This document shows positions 10,281 to 17,987 of a stretch of 64,000 nt of DNA, piece after piece. This DNA is from Sediminibacterium sp. (GTDB taxonomy: Bacteria; Bacteroidota; Bacteroidia; Chitinophagales; Chitinophagaceae), in the NCBI GenBank assembly GCA_030158665.1, contig JAOASM010000007.1, positions 151,146 through 215,145 on the forward strand, written 5' to 3'. Every line of letters begins with the position of its first letter. Positions within the stretch are counted from its first letter, which is position 1. A model generated the notes under the pieces. It ran no database searches and had not been told where the DNA came from. It worked only from the letters and a program-made list of their open reading frames with translations. The position numbers were made by a program, and so were the translations under genes.

Positions 10281-10318
10281 TAAATAATTGACGTTCCACG
10301 TGGAACGTCAATTATTTA
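10281..10318. promoter_or_regulatory. parS-like site 1 inside a 38 bp perfect palindrome
   Basis: Every base of 10281-10299 pairs with 10300-10318. The centre reads CGTTCCACGTGGAACG (10292-10307), matching the ParB-binding consensus except at the two outer bases. It sits immediately upstream of the mnmG promoter, so ParB occupancy could affect mnmG expression (inference). Confidence 0.75.
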
Positions 10319-10340
10319 AATTGAATATCAAGCACTTCGT

Positions 10341-10356
10341 GCTTTCTCGTGGAACA
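10341..10356. promoter_or_regulatory. Degenerate parS-like half site
   Basis: GCTTTCTCGTGGAACA matches 12 of 16 positions of the parS consensus, with an intact right half and an eroded left half. It lies between the two good sites. Confidence 0.35.
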
Positions 10357-10431
10357 TCGTCAAACTTTTCCTCTTTTAATAAGCGTTAACTAACAACAGG
10401 CCTTAAAACAGAATATGCGCCTATTCCTAGA

Positions 10432-10581
10432 CTCTCAGCTCGCTTCGCTCGAATGTTCGTTACGGAATAGCACATATTCTCGTTATCTAAATGAATTAAT
10501 TTGTTAAGTATAAAGAGCGACTTAAATAGTTGGAAAACAATACAAATATTCGCCGAACATTCGAGCGAAGCGAGCTGAGAG
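10432..10581. repeat. Inverted pair of REP-like palindromic elements
   Basis: The arms 10432-10459 and 10554-10581 are perfect 28 bp reverse complements separated by 94 bp. Both carry the core GCTCGCTTCGCTCGAATG. Each copy is itself flanked by short inverted AATAT-type arms: AGAATATG ... CATATTCT around the left copy and AAATATTC ... GAATATTT around the right copy. This resembles paired REP/BIME-type elements. No other copy was noticed in the window. Confidence 0.65.
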
Positions 10582-10625
10582 GAGAATATTTCGGTATTTT
10601 TTCTAACTATATTGGTTGGATTGAA

Positions 10626-10641
10626 TGTTCCACGTGGAACA
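10626..10641. promoter_or_regulatory. parS site 2 (exact consensus)
   Basis: TGTTCCACGTGGAACA is a form of the conserved parS 16-mer bound by ParB, centred in a 22 bp perfect palindrome (10623-10644). It lies just downstream of the ybeY stop codon. Exact matches are very unlikely by chance, and parS sites generally cluster around replication origins. Confidence 0.85.
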
Positions 10642-10659
10642 TTCCTATAGTAGAAAACA

Positions 10660-11097
10660 CTAGGCAATTGTTTTCAAATACGCTTTAAGCCATTTATCCT
10701 CCATTGATCGCATGAGCTTTGCGTCTGCGGGTTTTTTGTCCTTATAGCCACAAAAGTGTAAAGCGCCGTGAAAAATAACCCTTAAGAGTTCGTGTACATA
10801 TTTGTTTCCGTGTGTTTTTGCATTCTCCTTCACCCGATCAACGCTTATATATATGTCTCCAATTAAAACACCCTTCTCTTCTGAAAGGTCAAAGCTGATG
10901 ATATCTGTATAATAATCGTGGTTAAGAAACTGCTTATTGATATTTAAAAGGTAGTCGTCTGAACAAAATACATATTGCAGCGCCTCAATAGCAATACCCT
11001 CCTTGCGAAGTTGTTTTTCTATAAAAGACTTTAGTAGTATGCGATTGGCCAGGCTGGTGCCCTTATCCGCCTTGTTAAAAAATATTGTCATACACAT
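10660..11097 (-). CDS. ybeY: Endoribonuclease YbeY / rRNA maturation factor
   Basis: Single-strand endoribonuclease involved in 16S rRNA 3' maturation and ribosome quality control. It is 145 aa. SFDLSEEKGVLIGDIYIS and the metal-site region VIFHGALHFCGYKDKKPADA mark the family. The textbook motif is HGxLHLxGYDH; here the first two His are present but the third position reads KDK, as I recall for many Bacteroidota homologues. Two ATGs are possible (MCMTIFF); the second, at 11091, fits the family start about as well. It diverges from feoA. It is unrelated in function to the parS sites behind it. Confidence 0.93.
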   Translation of the reverse strand: MCMTIFFNKADKGTSLANRILLKSFIEKQLRKEGIAIEALQYVFCSDDYLLNINKQFLNHDYYTDIISFDLSEEKGVLIGDIYISVDRVKENAKTHGNKYVHELLRVIFHGALHFCGYKDKKPADAKLMRSMEDKWLKAYLKTIA

Positions 11098-11173
11098 AAA
11101 TCATTGAAGATGATTATATTGATAACGAAATTTAATGCTCCATATTTCGTAAGAACTTAAATATAAACTACGG

Positions 11174-11181
11174 TATCTTTG
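11174..11181 (+). promoter_or_regulatory. -7 box (TATCTTTG) of feoA-nadD
   Basis: Exact TAnnTTTG match ending 9 nt before the feoA ATG, which implies a 5' leader of only a few bases. Confidence 0.6.
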
Positions 11182-11190
11182 TGGTCTATT

Positions 11191-11424
11191 ATGAAGAAAT
11201 TATCAGATTTAAAAATTGGGGAGACGGGCGTCATTCATTCATTTGAAAACGATGAGATATTTTTGAAATTAATGGAAATGGGTTGTATCCCAGGCGAATC
11301 CATCAGAGTTGAACAAATTGCGCCACTAGGAGATCCAATTTCAATCTCTGTAGCGGGTTATCAATTAAGTTTAAGAAACGACGAAGCAGAAAGTATCATT
11401 ATTACTCAAGAATTATCTAATTAA
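11191..11424 (+). CDS. FeoA-domain protein, stand-alone
   Basis: 77 aa SH3-like FeoA domain covering the whole protein: KKLSDLKIGETGVIHSF, LMEMGCIPGE, PLGDPISISVAGYQLSLR. FeoA normally helps the ferrous iron transporter FeoB at the inner membrane, but no feoB is adjacent; nadD follows after 20 bp. In-frame TTG codons lie further upstream, but the ATG at 11191 is chosen because the -7 box overlaps the longer version. It could be a regulatory FeoA-like module whose partner lies elsewhere. Confidence 0.85.
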   Translation: MKKLSDLKIGETGVIHSFENDEIFLKLMEMGCIPGESIRVEQIAPLGDPISISVAGYQLSLRNDEAESIIITQELSN

Positions 11425-11444
11425 TTGATTATCAATACATTGAG

Positions 11445-12053
11445 ATGAAAATTGGTCTATTTTTTGGTTCATTTAATCCAATACACCACGGACACCTGAT
11501 GGTGGCGAGCTACATCGCAAATCATACAGCATTGCAACAAATTTGGTTAGTGGTTTCTCCTCAAAATCCTCATAAAACACAGGCAAGTTTATTAAACGAA
11601 TATGATCGATTGCATTTAGCTCAATTAGCAATTGAAGATGATGATCAAATTAAGGTATCAGACATTGAGTTTAAACTTCCCAAACCTTCTTACACAATAG
11701 ATACCCTCACCTATATACAAGAGCAGTTTCCACAACACGAATTTTCTGTAATCATGGGTGGAGATAGTTTTCAAAATTTACCTAAATGGAAAAACTTTGA
11801 AATGCTTATTAAAAACTATCAATTCGTTGTTTATAGAAGACCGGGCTTTGAAATTTCAGAAATGCATGGCGCGCGTGTTCAATATTTAGAAGCGCCAATG
11901 TTAGAATTATCTGCAACGCTGATTCGAAATAATTGTAAAGATGGAATTACAATACGCTATTTAGTTCCAGAAAAAGTAAGAGAAGAAATAGAAAGAAATA
12001 ATTATTTTAAGGAAGAGATCGTGAAAACGAGCAGTGGTAAAAAATCTATTTAA
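11445..12053 (+). CDS. nadD: Nicotinate-nucleotide adenylyltransferase
   Basis: Transfers AMP from ATP to nicotinate mononucleotide in NAD synthesis. It is 202 aa. The nucleotidyltransferase motif GSFNPIHHGHLMVA is at residues 8-21, followed by NPHKTQASLL, the substrate-pocket segment VIMGGDSFQNLPKW, and the C-terminal ELSATLIRNN corresponding to the ISxTxxR motif. Probably co-transcribed with feoA (20 bp gap). It faces the DUF2480 gene with only 24 bp between stops. Together with pnuC and nadR further right it gives the window two NAD-supply points. Confidence 0.95.
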   Translation: MKIGLFFGSFNPIHHGHLMVASYIANHTALQQIWLVVSPQNPHKTQASLLNEYDRLHLAQLAIEDDDQIKVSDIEFKLPKPSYTIDTLTYIQEQFPQHEFSVIMGGDSFQNLPKWKNFEMLIKNYQFVVYRRPGFEISEMHGARVQYLEAPMLELSATLIRNNCKDGITIRYLVPEKVREEIERNNYFKEEIVKTSSGKKSI

Positions 12054-12077
12054 AACCTTATATAAAAATATCCCAAA

Positions 12078-12584
12078 TTACTTTTTCTTAAAAACTGGTA
12101 CAGTAGAGCAGGGCTCTCCATACATAATACTTTTAACAACTGGACGAAGTTTTTGCGTAATCGCAATAAATGCAGACTCTCCAATCGGTGTATCACCACA
12201 ACCTTTTACGACAACTCGTTGATCATTAAAAGAAGAAGGATCAATTTTTTGAATTTCTTCTAATAATACCAATTCTCTTGTTTTGTTTTCATCCCCAAAA
12301 TAAACCGACTTTGCAAAAGGCGATAGATTTGAAACGATAAGCATATTGGCCCACATTGGAATAATCGCATCTGCACTACAATAAATTCCAACAATTTTAT
12401 CTTGATATTGTGTCCAATCAATCGTGGCTAAACTTGCACGGAAATCTTTTTCTTTAAGAATAAGCTCCATGAATAAATAGGGTTTGATATCAAAAATAAC
12501 AATCTCGTTATTGGGGATATATTGAGCAAGGTCTAAACTAATTAAACCACTCTCTGCCACTTTATTGATGAAGGTTTCAGACAT
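12078..12584 (-). CDS. DUF2480 family protein
   Basis: 168 aa, soluble, no signal peptide. The C-terminal signature VVVKGCGDTPIGESAFIAIT...SIMYGEPCSTVPVFKKK is the hallmark of the Bacteroidota-restricted DUF2480 family (the quoted pieces are separated by a short gap). Two conserved Cys, in KGCGD and EPCSTV, and the middle segment IPMWANMLI stand out. The function is unknown; paired Cys could bind metal or form a disulfide (inference only). It lies head-to-tail before ppiD with its own 106 bp upstream region. Confidence 0.85.
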   Translation of the reverse strand: MSETFINKVAESGLISLDLAQYIPNNEIVIFDIKPYLFMELILKEKDFRASLATIDWTQYQDKIVGIYCSADAIIPMWANMLIVSNLSPFAKSVYFGDENKTRELVLLEEIQKIDPSSFNDQRVVVKGCGDTPIGESAFIAITQKLRPVVKSIMYGEPCSTVPVFKKK

Positions 12585-12644
12585 ATTGTAAAATTAGATT
12601 CTTTTTTAGAATTCTCCTCCATTTAGAGTTTCGAAAAGCGAATA

Positions 12645-12672
12645 AAAAAACCCCCGATAAATCGAGGGTTTT
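12645..12672 (-). terminator. Intrinsic terminator of the ppiD-like gene
   Basis: A stem of about 10 pairs with one mismatch (about 12648-12658 with 12662-12672), followed on the minus strand by seven T. It lies just downstream of the foldase stop codon. Confidence 0.75.
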
Positions 12673-12690
12673 AAATTTTTATTAAAAGGA

Positions 12691-14769
12691 CTAATAGATT
12701 TTCATTCTATTATCTACAATTTTTGCCACTTTCTTTAAGCCTATATTTGTTCTATAAACTACAGATCTAGTTCTATTTAGTAATTCAGCTTCAAAACCAA
12801 CAAGATCTTGAGAAGCAGCTTTAGCTCCCTGAGATTTAACACTAATTACAAACACACCAGCATTACCAGCAATTGGAGCACTAGGCTTATTTAATAAAGA
12901 TTTATTAAAAGCAGCTCCCACTAATTTTGGTTCGTTACCAATACCAGGAATCATTGAATAGTTGAAATTAATACTATCAGCAGGTTGAACAATTGTTTTT
13001 GCGCTAGCAGCAATTTCTTCTATTGTATTACCCTTGAAATTTTGTTTAATTTGAATCGCTTTCTTTTGATCTCTTAATATTCCTTCAATTTGAGGTTTCA
13101 CAGATGCAACAGAAGCTAATCCTACTTTATCTTCACCGGTAATAATTGCTACAAAATAACTATCACCAACCTCAATAGGCTCAGAGATAGCATTGATATC
13201 TTTTTCATAAATCCAACGTACTAAAGTTCTAGATTCTCCAATACCTGGAATTTCATAATCCATTGACTTTATTCCTGTAGCAGGGAAAGCTTGTTTGTTT
13301 AATTTTACAGCTTGTTCGTTGAAAGATTTTACATCCTTGCTTGCGCTTGCAAAAGCAGCGGCAGCTGCAGATGCAACACCAATTGTCTCACTGCTTGGTA
13401 AAATTGCTTTTGATAAATAGGCAATTTTGTATGCAGGACTTCTTGGTGTTTGTTTTAAAACTTCGATATAGTGATAACCAAAATCAGTTTTTACAACTCC
13501 TTTTGCACCAACACTATTATCAAAAGAAAAATCATTGAAAGGACCAACCATTTGTGCTTGAGCAAACATTTCATATTTTCCACCATTTGCTTTACTACCA
13601 GCATCATCTGAATACTTTTGTACCATCTCATCAAAACTTACACCACCTGCAATTGCAGATTTGATACTATCAATTAATTTCTTAGCGGTACTATCATCAC
13701 GTACAATTTGTCCGTTCTGTCCTGCAGTTGCTACTAGGATATGTCTAACACTTGCGCTATCTGGCCATTGTTTAACACCAAGCACTTTAGCGATTGTATA
13801 ATTTTTTCCATCTACATAAGGACCGTATACATTTCCAACACCAGCTGCAATGATTGCTTCTTTGTTTGGAACTTGTAAAGACTTACTACTGATATAACTG
13901 TTATAAAAAGGTAAATCCGAACCCGCTTTATTTAAAAATACAGCAGCGTCAGGTGCGGCTTGAAATTCAGCCTTTAAAGCAGTAATACTATTTAGAACTG
14001 CTGTAGAATCAGCAGAAGTAGGAGCGGCAGAAAATCCAACATAACTAATGCTTTTAGATGCTTCTTCTACTTGATAAGCAGCTGCATTCTCTTTAATATA
14101 CGCAGCAACTTCATCGTCAGTTACCTTAATGGTACTATCAGAAATACTAGCGTATGGAATACCAACAATATTAATGTTTGCAATACTATTAGATTCAGCA
14201 TATTGTTTTTGAACCATCCAAGAAGGAACTTGAACACCCTTCACCACTAAAGCTTGATATTTATTTCTCAATCTATTTTCAATAGAAGGTTCGATATACA
14301 TCTTTTCTATCTGATTGATTTGGTCTTGGTTTTTACTTTTTTTAACCTGTGCAATTGCTTGCTTAGCATCGTTCACTTTAAACTCACCAGTATTTGGATC
14401 TGTAAATTCTTGTTTAAAAGGAGATTCGGTTCCAAATAAAACATCAGAAATTTCTTTTGTACCTACAGTAATTCCTAATTTTTTTTCTTCTGTAGCATAT
14501 AAAACACGATCAACTTCTTGATTCCATAAGAAACCAATAATTTGTTCACGCTTGATACCCTGGGATGCATAATTTTGAACCTGCATCTCTAATTTTTCTT
14601 CAAAGTCTGTTTTATTAATACTTACTCCGTTCACTTTTCCAAGATCAGTAATAGTAGTATTACCTTGTTTACCGATTCCATCTTGTAATACAAAAGCAAT
14701 CAATGCGATTACAATAATTGTAAAGATGATCCAAGCACCTTTTTCACGAATGTTCTGAATAATAGACAT
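12691..14769 (-). CDS. ppiD: SurA/PpiD-type periplasmic peptidyl-prolyl isomerase
   Basis: 692 aa inner-membrane-anchored foldase for exported proteins. An N-terminal single TM segment (GAWIIFTIIVIALIAFVLQ, about residues 11-29) acts as anchor. A SurA-N-like chaperone region follows, then a parvulin domain near residues 340-440: SVRHILVATAGQNG, FDEMVQKYSDDAGSKANGG, FGYHYIEVLKQ. A long C-terminal part of chaperone type completes it. The arrangement is that of PpiD. The ATG start is preceded by a minus-strand TAAATTTG box at 14795-14802. It is the last leftward gene before the AT-rich gap. The family is sure; PpiD as the exact name is likely. Confidence 0.88.
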   Translation of the reverse strand: MSIIQNIREKGAWIIFTIIVIALIAFVLQDGIGKQGNTTITDLGKVNGVSINKTDFEEKLEMQVQNYASQGIKREQIIGFLWNQEVDRVLYATEEKKLGITVGTKEISDVLFGTESPFKQEFTDPNTGEFKVNDAKQAIAQVKKSKNQDQINQIEKMYIEPSIENRLRNKYQALVVKGVQVPSWMVQKQYAESNSIANINIVGIPYASISDSTIKVTDDEVAAYIKENAAAYQVEEASKSISYVGFSAAPTSADSTAVLNSITALKAEFQAAPDAAVFLNKAGSDLPFYNSYISSKSLQVPNKEAIIAAGVGNVYGPYVDGKNYTIAKVLGVKQWPDSASVRHILVATAGQNGQIVRDDSTAKKLIDSIKSAIAGGVSFDEMVQKYSDDAGSKANGGKYEMFAQAQMVGPFNDFSFDNSVGAKGVVKTDFGYHYIEVLKQTPRSPAYKIAYLSKAILPSSETIGVASAAAAAFASASKDVKSFNEQAVKLNKQAFPATGIKSMDYEIPGIGESRTLVRWIYEKDINAISEPIEVGDSYFVAIITGEDKVGLASVASVKPQIEGILRDQKKAIQIKQNFKGNTIEEIAASAKTIVQPADSINFNYSMIPGIGNEPKLVGAAFNKSLLNKPSAPIAGNAGVFVISVKSQGAKAASQDLVGFEAELLNRTRSVVYRTNIGLKKVAKIVDNRMKIY

Positions 14770-15522
14770 ATGTATCTTATAATTATATAGGCAGCAAATT
14801 TAGTATATTATATGAACCAATTACGTTTGAATTCGTAATAAAATACACAATGGGTAGGTGGATAATTAAAAAAACAGTGGATAAACCCAATTTTTGATAG
14901 AATAAGTGGGTATAAAAATGGAATAAGCAGATTTGGAAAATTAAATAAGTAGATTTTAGAGAAAACTATAGTCAACTTATACCCGTTAATTAACAGTGTA
15001 TAACCTGTGTCTATCTAAAAAATGAAGACTAATACAGATAATAAATAAAATGAATACATAATTATAAACTCAATCCTGGATGAACTTTACATAAAAGGGA
15101 ATGTTAAGTATAGAATGAATTTAATAAAAGATGAAAAGTGTATAACTAAGATATTAAGATATTAACAGCCGTAATAGTATTAGTTTATTTATATAAATGT
15201 ATTATAAAAGAATACTACGGTAGTAATGCACATTTACTTTTTGATTGATTATTTTAAAATGAACTACTTTTATTCCATGCTATTAAACACCTATTTAAAC
15301 GAAAAGGTAAATACTCGAAAAAGATAAATCAATAAATACTAAATTTATTACTAAAGTAAAAAATATTATAAATTATTAAAAATCAATGTTTTATATAAAA
15401 TTTAAAGTGAAGTAAAATAAATAACTAATCTAATTAGTAAAAAAATACTAAATAATTTAGTTTATTAACAATTTATCCCTATCTTCACATTCTATTTAAA
15501 CGAAAACATAAAACGACAAGCT
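14770..15522. other. AT-rich 753 bp gap with DnaA-box-like repeats; candidate oriC
   Basis: No gene lies here. Four 9-mers one mismatch from the DnaA consensus TTATNCACA lie in the same orientation: 14857-14865 (TTATCCACC), 14876-14884 (TTATCCACT), 14995-15003 and 15137-15145 (both TTATACACT). From about 15300 to 15480 the sequence is extremely AT-rich, about 80-90% in the lines counted. It contains the heptamer TACTAAA three times, as expected of an unwinding element. Genes to the left run mostly leftwards and genes to the right rightwards. parS sites lie 4-5 kb away. No replication data are available, so the call is an inference. Confidence 0.5.
14795..14802 (-). promoter_or_regulatory. -7 box (TAAATTTG) of the ppiD-like gene
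   Basis: TAnnTTTG match on the minus strand, 25 nt before the ATG at 14769. Confidence 0.5.
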
Positions 15523-16536
15523 ATGAGTAACGCAGAAAAATTAAAAGCCCTTAAGTTGACCATTGATAAGATCGACAAGGATTACGGTAAAGGAAGTGTG
15601 ATGATGATGAATGAGCGCAGTCAAGAGCCTCAAGAGGTCATTTCAACTGGTTCAATCGGTTTAGATACTGCGTTAGGAATAGGTGGTTTACCAAAGGGAA
15701 GAATAATAGAAATATATGGACCTGAATCTTCAGGTAAAACAACTGTTGCAATTCATGTGATTGCAGAAGCACAGAAAAAAGGTGGTATGTGTGCTATTAT
15801 TGATGCTGAACACGCTTTTGATAGTGCTTATGCAAAGCGTTTAGGTGTTGATGTGGATAACCTTTTGGTTTCTCAACCGGATTACGGTGAACAGGCTTTA
15901 GAAATAGCTGATCGATTGATCTTATCTGGTGCGATTGATGTGGTTGTAATTGATTCTGTAGCTGCCTTAGTTCCAAAAAGTGAATTAGAAGGCGAAATGG
16001 GAGATTCTAAGATGGGATTACATGCAAGATTAATGTCTCAAGCATTGAGAAAATTAACGGCAACAATCAATAAAACAGGTACGGTTTGTATTTTTATCAA
16101 TCAATTACGTGAAAAGATTGGTGTTATGTTTGGAAACCCAGAGACAACAACGGGTGGAAATGCATTGAAATTTTATGCATCTGTACGTTTAGATATAAGA
16201 AGAATGGCTCAAATTAAAGATGGTGACGAAGCTATTGGAAATAGAGTGAAAGTAAAAGTGGTTAAAAATAAGGTTGCACCTCCATTTAGAGCTGCAGAAT
16301 TTGAAATTATTTTCGGAGAGGGAATTAGTAAAATTGGAGAAATCATAGACATGGGTGTTGAATTAGAAATAATTAATAAAAGCGGTAGCTGGTTTAGTTA
16401 TGAAGGAAATAAGCTAGGACAAGGTCGTGATTCTGTTAAAACAATTCTTCATGATAATCCAGAAATGGCGAATGAAATAGAAGCAAAAATTAGAGCTAAA
16501 ATAGCAGCAAAAGTAGAAGCAGCTGCAGCACAATAA
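15523..16536 (+). CDS. recA: Recombinase RecA
   Basis: Strand-exchange ATPase of homologous recombination, 337 aa, normal length. Walker A is GPESSGKTT near residue 66. It is followed by [20 protein letters not shown], Walker [20 protein letters not shown], loop L1 [15 protein letters not shown], and loop L2 [20 protein letters not shown]. The short C-terminal tail is alanine- and lysine-rich rather than acidic. The ATG start sits directly after the AT-rich gap. No LexA-type operator was recognised; TATCTTCA at 15480-15487 may be a degenerate -7 box. A strong terminator follows. Confidence 0.98.
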   Translation: MSNAEKLKALKLTIDKIDKDYGKGSVMMMNERSQEPQEVISTGSIGLDTALGIGGLPKGRIIEIYGPESSGKTTVAIHVIAEAQKKGGMCAIIDAEHAFDSAYAKRLGVDVDNLLVSQPDYGEQALEIADRLILSGAIDVVVIDSVAALVPKSELEGEMGDSKMGLHARLMSQALRKLTATINKTGTVCIFINQLREKIGVMFGNPETTTGGNALKFYASVRLDIRRMAQIKDGDEAIGNRVKVKVVKNKVAPPFRAAEFEIIFGEGISKIGEIIDMGVELEIINKSGSWFSYEGNKLGQGRDSVKTILHDNPEMANEIEAKIRAKIAAKVEAAAAQ

Positions 16537-16574
16537 TATCATTCAACGTGTTTTTTTAAGGTTAGTAGGTAGTG

Positions 16575-16602
16575 ACCGCATCATTTGTGATGCGGTTTTT
16601 TT
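16575..16602 (+). terminator. Intrinsic terminator of recA
   Basis: Perfect 9 bp stem (16575-16583 with 16588-16596) and a 4 nt loop, followed by seven T. The first candidate start codons of the next gene fall inside it. Confidence 0.85.
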
Positions 16603-17489
16603 ATATTTATACCGTGGTGCAATTATTAAAATTATTTATACAAGCCGGTTTATGGTTATTCTGTCACGAGATACACCTTAAAAACAAACAGCTTTTTAAA
16701 ACAAAAGGCCCTTTATTAATTATTGCAAATCATCCTAATTCTTTCTTAGATGCTTTAATAATTGGTTCTTATTATCAACGAAGAGTATATTTTTTAGCAA
16801 GAGGAGATGCATTTAAAAAACCAATTCATCGTTTTATTTTAGAATCATTAAATATGATTCCTGTCTATAGATTAAGAGAGGGAAAAGAATTTTTACACCT
16901 GAATGATTATGCATTTAATAAGTCAATCGATTTATTAAGTAAAGGGTATGCGGTATTAATTTTTATTGAAGGTATTTGTATTAATAGTCACGAATTACAG
17001 CCATTTAAAAAAGGAACTGCAAGAATTTTGGAAGGTGTTCAAAAATTAAATGTCAATCTAAAGATTCATATTGCGGGAATTGCATTTAATCAATTAAGAG
17101 GGATTGGTAAAAAAATCAATCTTATCATTTCTGAAATGAGCAACATACCAACCATTTTAAATAGCAAAGATCGCGTTGTGTTTAATCAAATTGTTTTTGA
17201 ACAACTAAAAGAAAACATCATTATACCAACCACGCCCACTAGGGTAAATAAAAATAATATATTTTATAGTTTACATCTTCCCTATTATAACATCATTAAA
17301 AAATGGGTTGATCGAAAAACTAAATACACTGTTTTTTTTGATTCAGTATTATTTTCAGTTTTACTATTTACTTATCCATTATTTCTAATTTTTGTTTTTT
17401 TAAACCTGAAACTATTTCATATACCAACAAGTATAATTTTGGTTATCTTGATCATGTTTCCAATCATTGGAAAAAAAGTACTTGAATAA
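16590..17489 (+). CDS. 1-acyl-glycerol-3-phosphate acyltransferase-like membrane protein (PlsC family)
   Basis: About 299 aa. The acyltransferase block has IIANHPNSFLDALI (a HP-x4-D variant of the usual HX4D) and a degenerate FIEG motif (IFIEGICINSHE) with KKGTARIL after it. The C-terminal third holds two hydrophobic segments (SVLFSVLLFTYPLFLIFVFL and SIILVILIMFPIIG), so it is membrane-bound. It probably acylates a phospholipid precursor or a related lipid. The start is uncertain: GTG at 16572, ATG at 16590 and GTG at 16614 or 16617 are in frame, and the first two overlap the recA terminator, so the true start may be 16614. Followed by mgsA after 17 bp. Confidence 0.78.
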   Translation: MRFFYIYTVVQLLKLFIQAGLWLFCHEIHLKNKQLFKTKGPLLIIANHPNSFLDALIIGSYYQRRVYFLARGDAFKKPIHRFILESLNMIPVYRLREGKEFLHLNDYAFNKSIDLLSKGYAVLIFIEGICINSHELQPFKKGTARILEGVQKLNVNLKIHIAGIAFNQLRGIGKKINLIISEMSNIPTILNSKDRVVFNQIVFEQLKENIIIPTTPTRVNKNNIFYSLHLPYYNIIKKWVDRKTKYTVFFDSVLFSVLLFTYPLFLIFVFLNLKLFHIPTSIILVILIMFPIIGKKVLE

Positions 17490-17506
17490 TATTTTAAATT
17501 AACAGA

Positions 17507-17959
17507 ATGAAATCAATAAGAAAGCTTGACAGAAGAAAAAAAATTGCACTTATCGCGCACGATAATAAAAAAAAGGATTTAATAGAATGGGCGGTACACA
17601 ATAAAATTGTTTTATCAAAGCACAGCTTGGTTGCAACCGGAACTACAGGTAAACTAATTGAAGAAGCCTTAGACCAACCGGTGGTAAAATTATTAAGCGG
17701 GCCACTCGGTGGAGATCAACAAATTGGCGCCATGATTGCAACAGGCGATATAGATATGGTCTTTTTCTTTTTTGACCCTATGGAAGCGCAACCACACGAT
17801 AGTGATGTGAAAGCGTTATTAAGACTTGCTGTGGCCTGGAACCTTCCAATGGCCTGTGATAGGACAACTGCCGACTTCTTAGTCACTTCTCCTTTTATGC
17901 AGGGCGAATATGAATATGAGCTTCCTAATTATTCAAATTATTTAAATAGAAAAGTATAA
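17507..17959 (+). CDS. mgsA: Methylglyoxal synthase
   Basis: Converts dihydroxyacetone phosphate to methylglyoxal and phosphate, a glycolytic bypass used under phosphate limitation. It is 150 aa with the characteristic IALIAHDNKKKDLIEWA, LVATGTTGKLIEE, the catalytic-Asp segment LSGPLGGDQQIGAMIATG, FFFDPMEAQPHDSDVKALLR and ACDRTTADFLVTS. Probably co-transcribed with the acyltransferase upstream (17 bp gap) and followed 28 bp later by the M28 peptidase. Confidence 0.97.
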   Translation: MKSIRKLDRRKKIALIAHDNKKKDLIEWAVHNKIVLSKHSLVATGTTGKLIEEALDQPVVKLLSGPLGGDQQIGAMIATGDIDMVFFFFDPMEAQPHDSDVKALLRLAVAWNLPMACDRTTADFLVTSPFMQGEYEYELPNYSNYLNRKV

Positions 17960-17987
17960 TCCAAAACATCCATTAAAAAACAACACC

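Larger units (their letters stand above)
10254..10659. other. 406 bp intergenic region with parS-like sites and an inverted repeat pair
   Basis: No convincing gene lies here. In order it holds the mnmG -7 box (10261-10268), a 38 bp perfect palindrome containing a parS core (10281-10318), a small hairpin with stem AGCAC/GTGCT followed by a degenerate parS-like site (10341-10356), two inverted 28 bp repeat arms (10432-10459 and 10554-10581), and an exact parS sequence (10626-10641). A 93-codon minus-strand reading frame across the region is mostly composed of these repeats and is not credible. Confidence 0.8.

Noticed and set aside
10386..10667. 93-codon minus-strand reading frame in the parS region
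   Set aside because: It is composed largely of inverted repeats and the parS palindrome, overlaps ybeY by 8 bp and has no recognisable domain.
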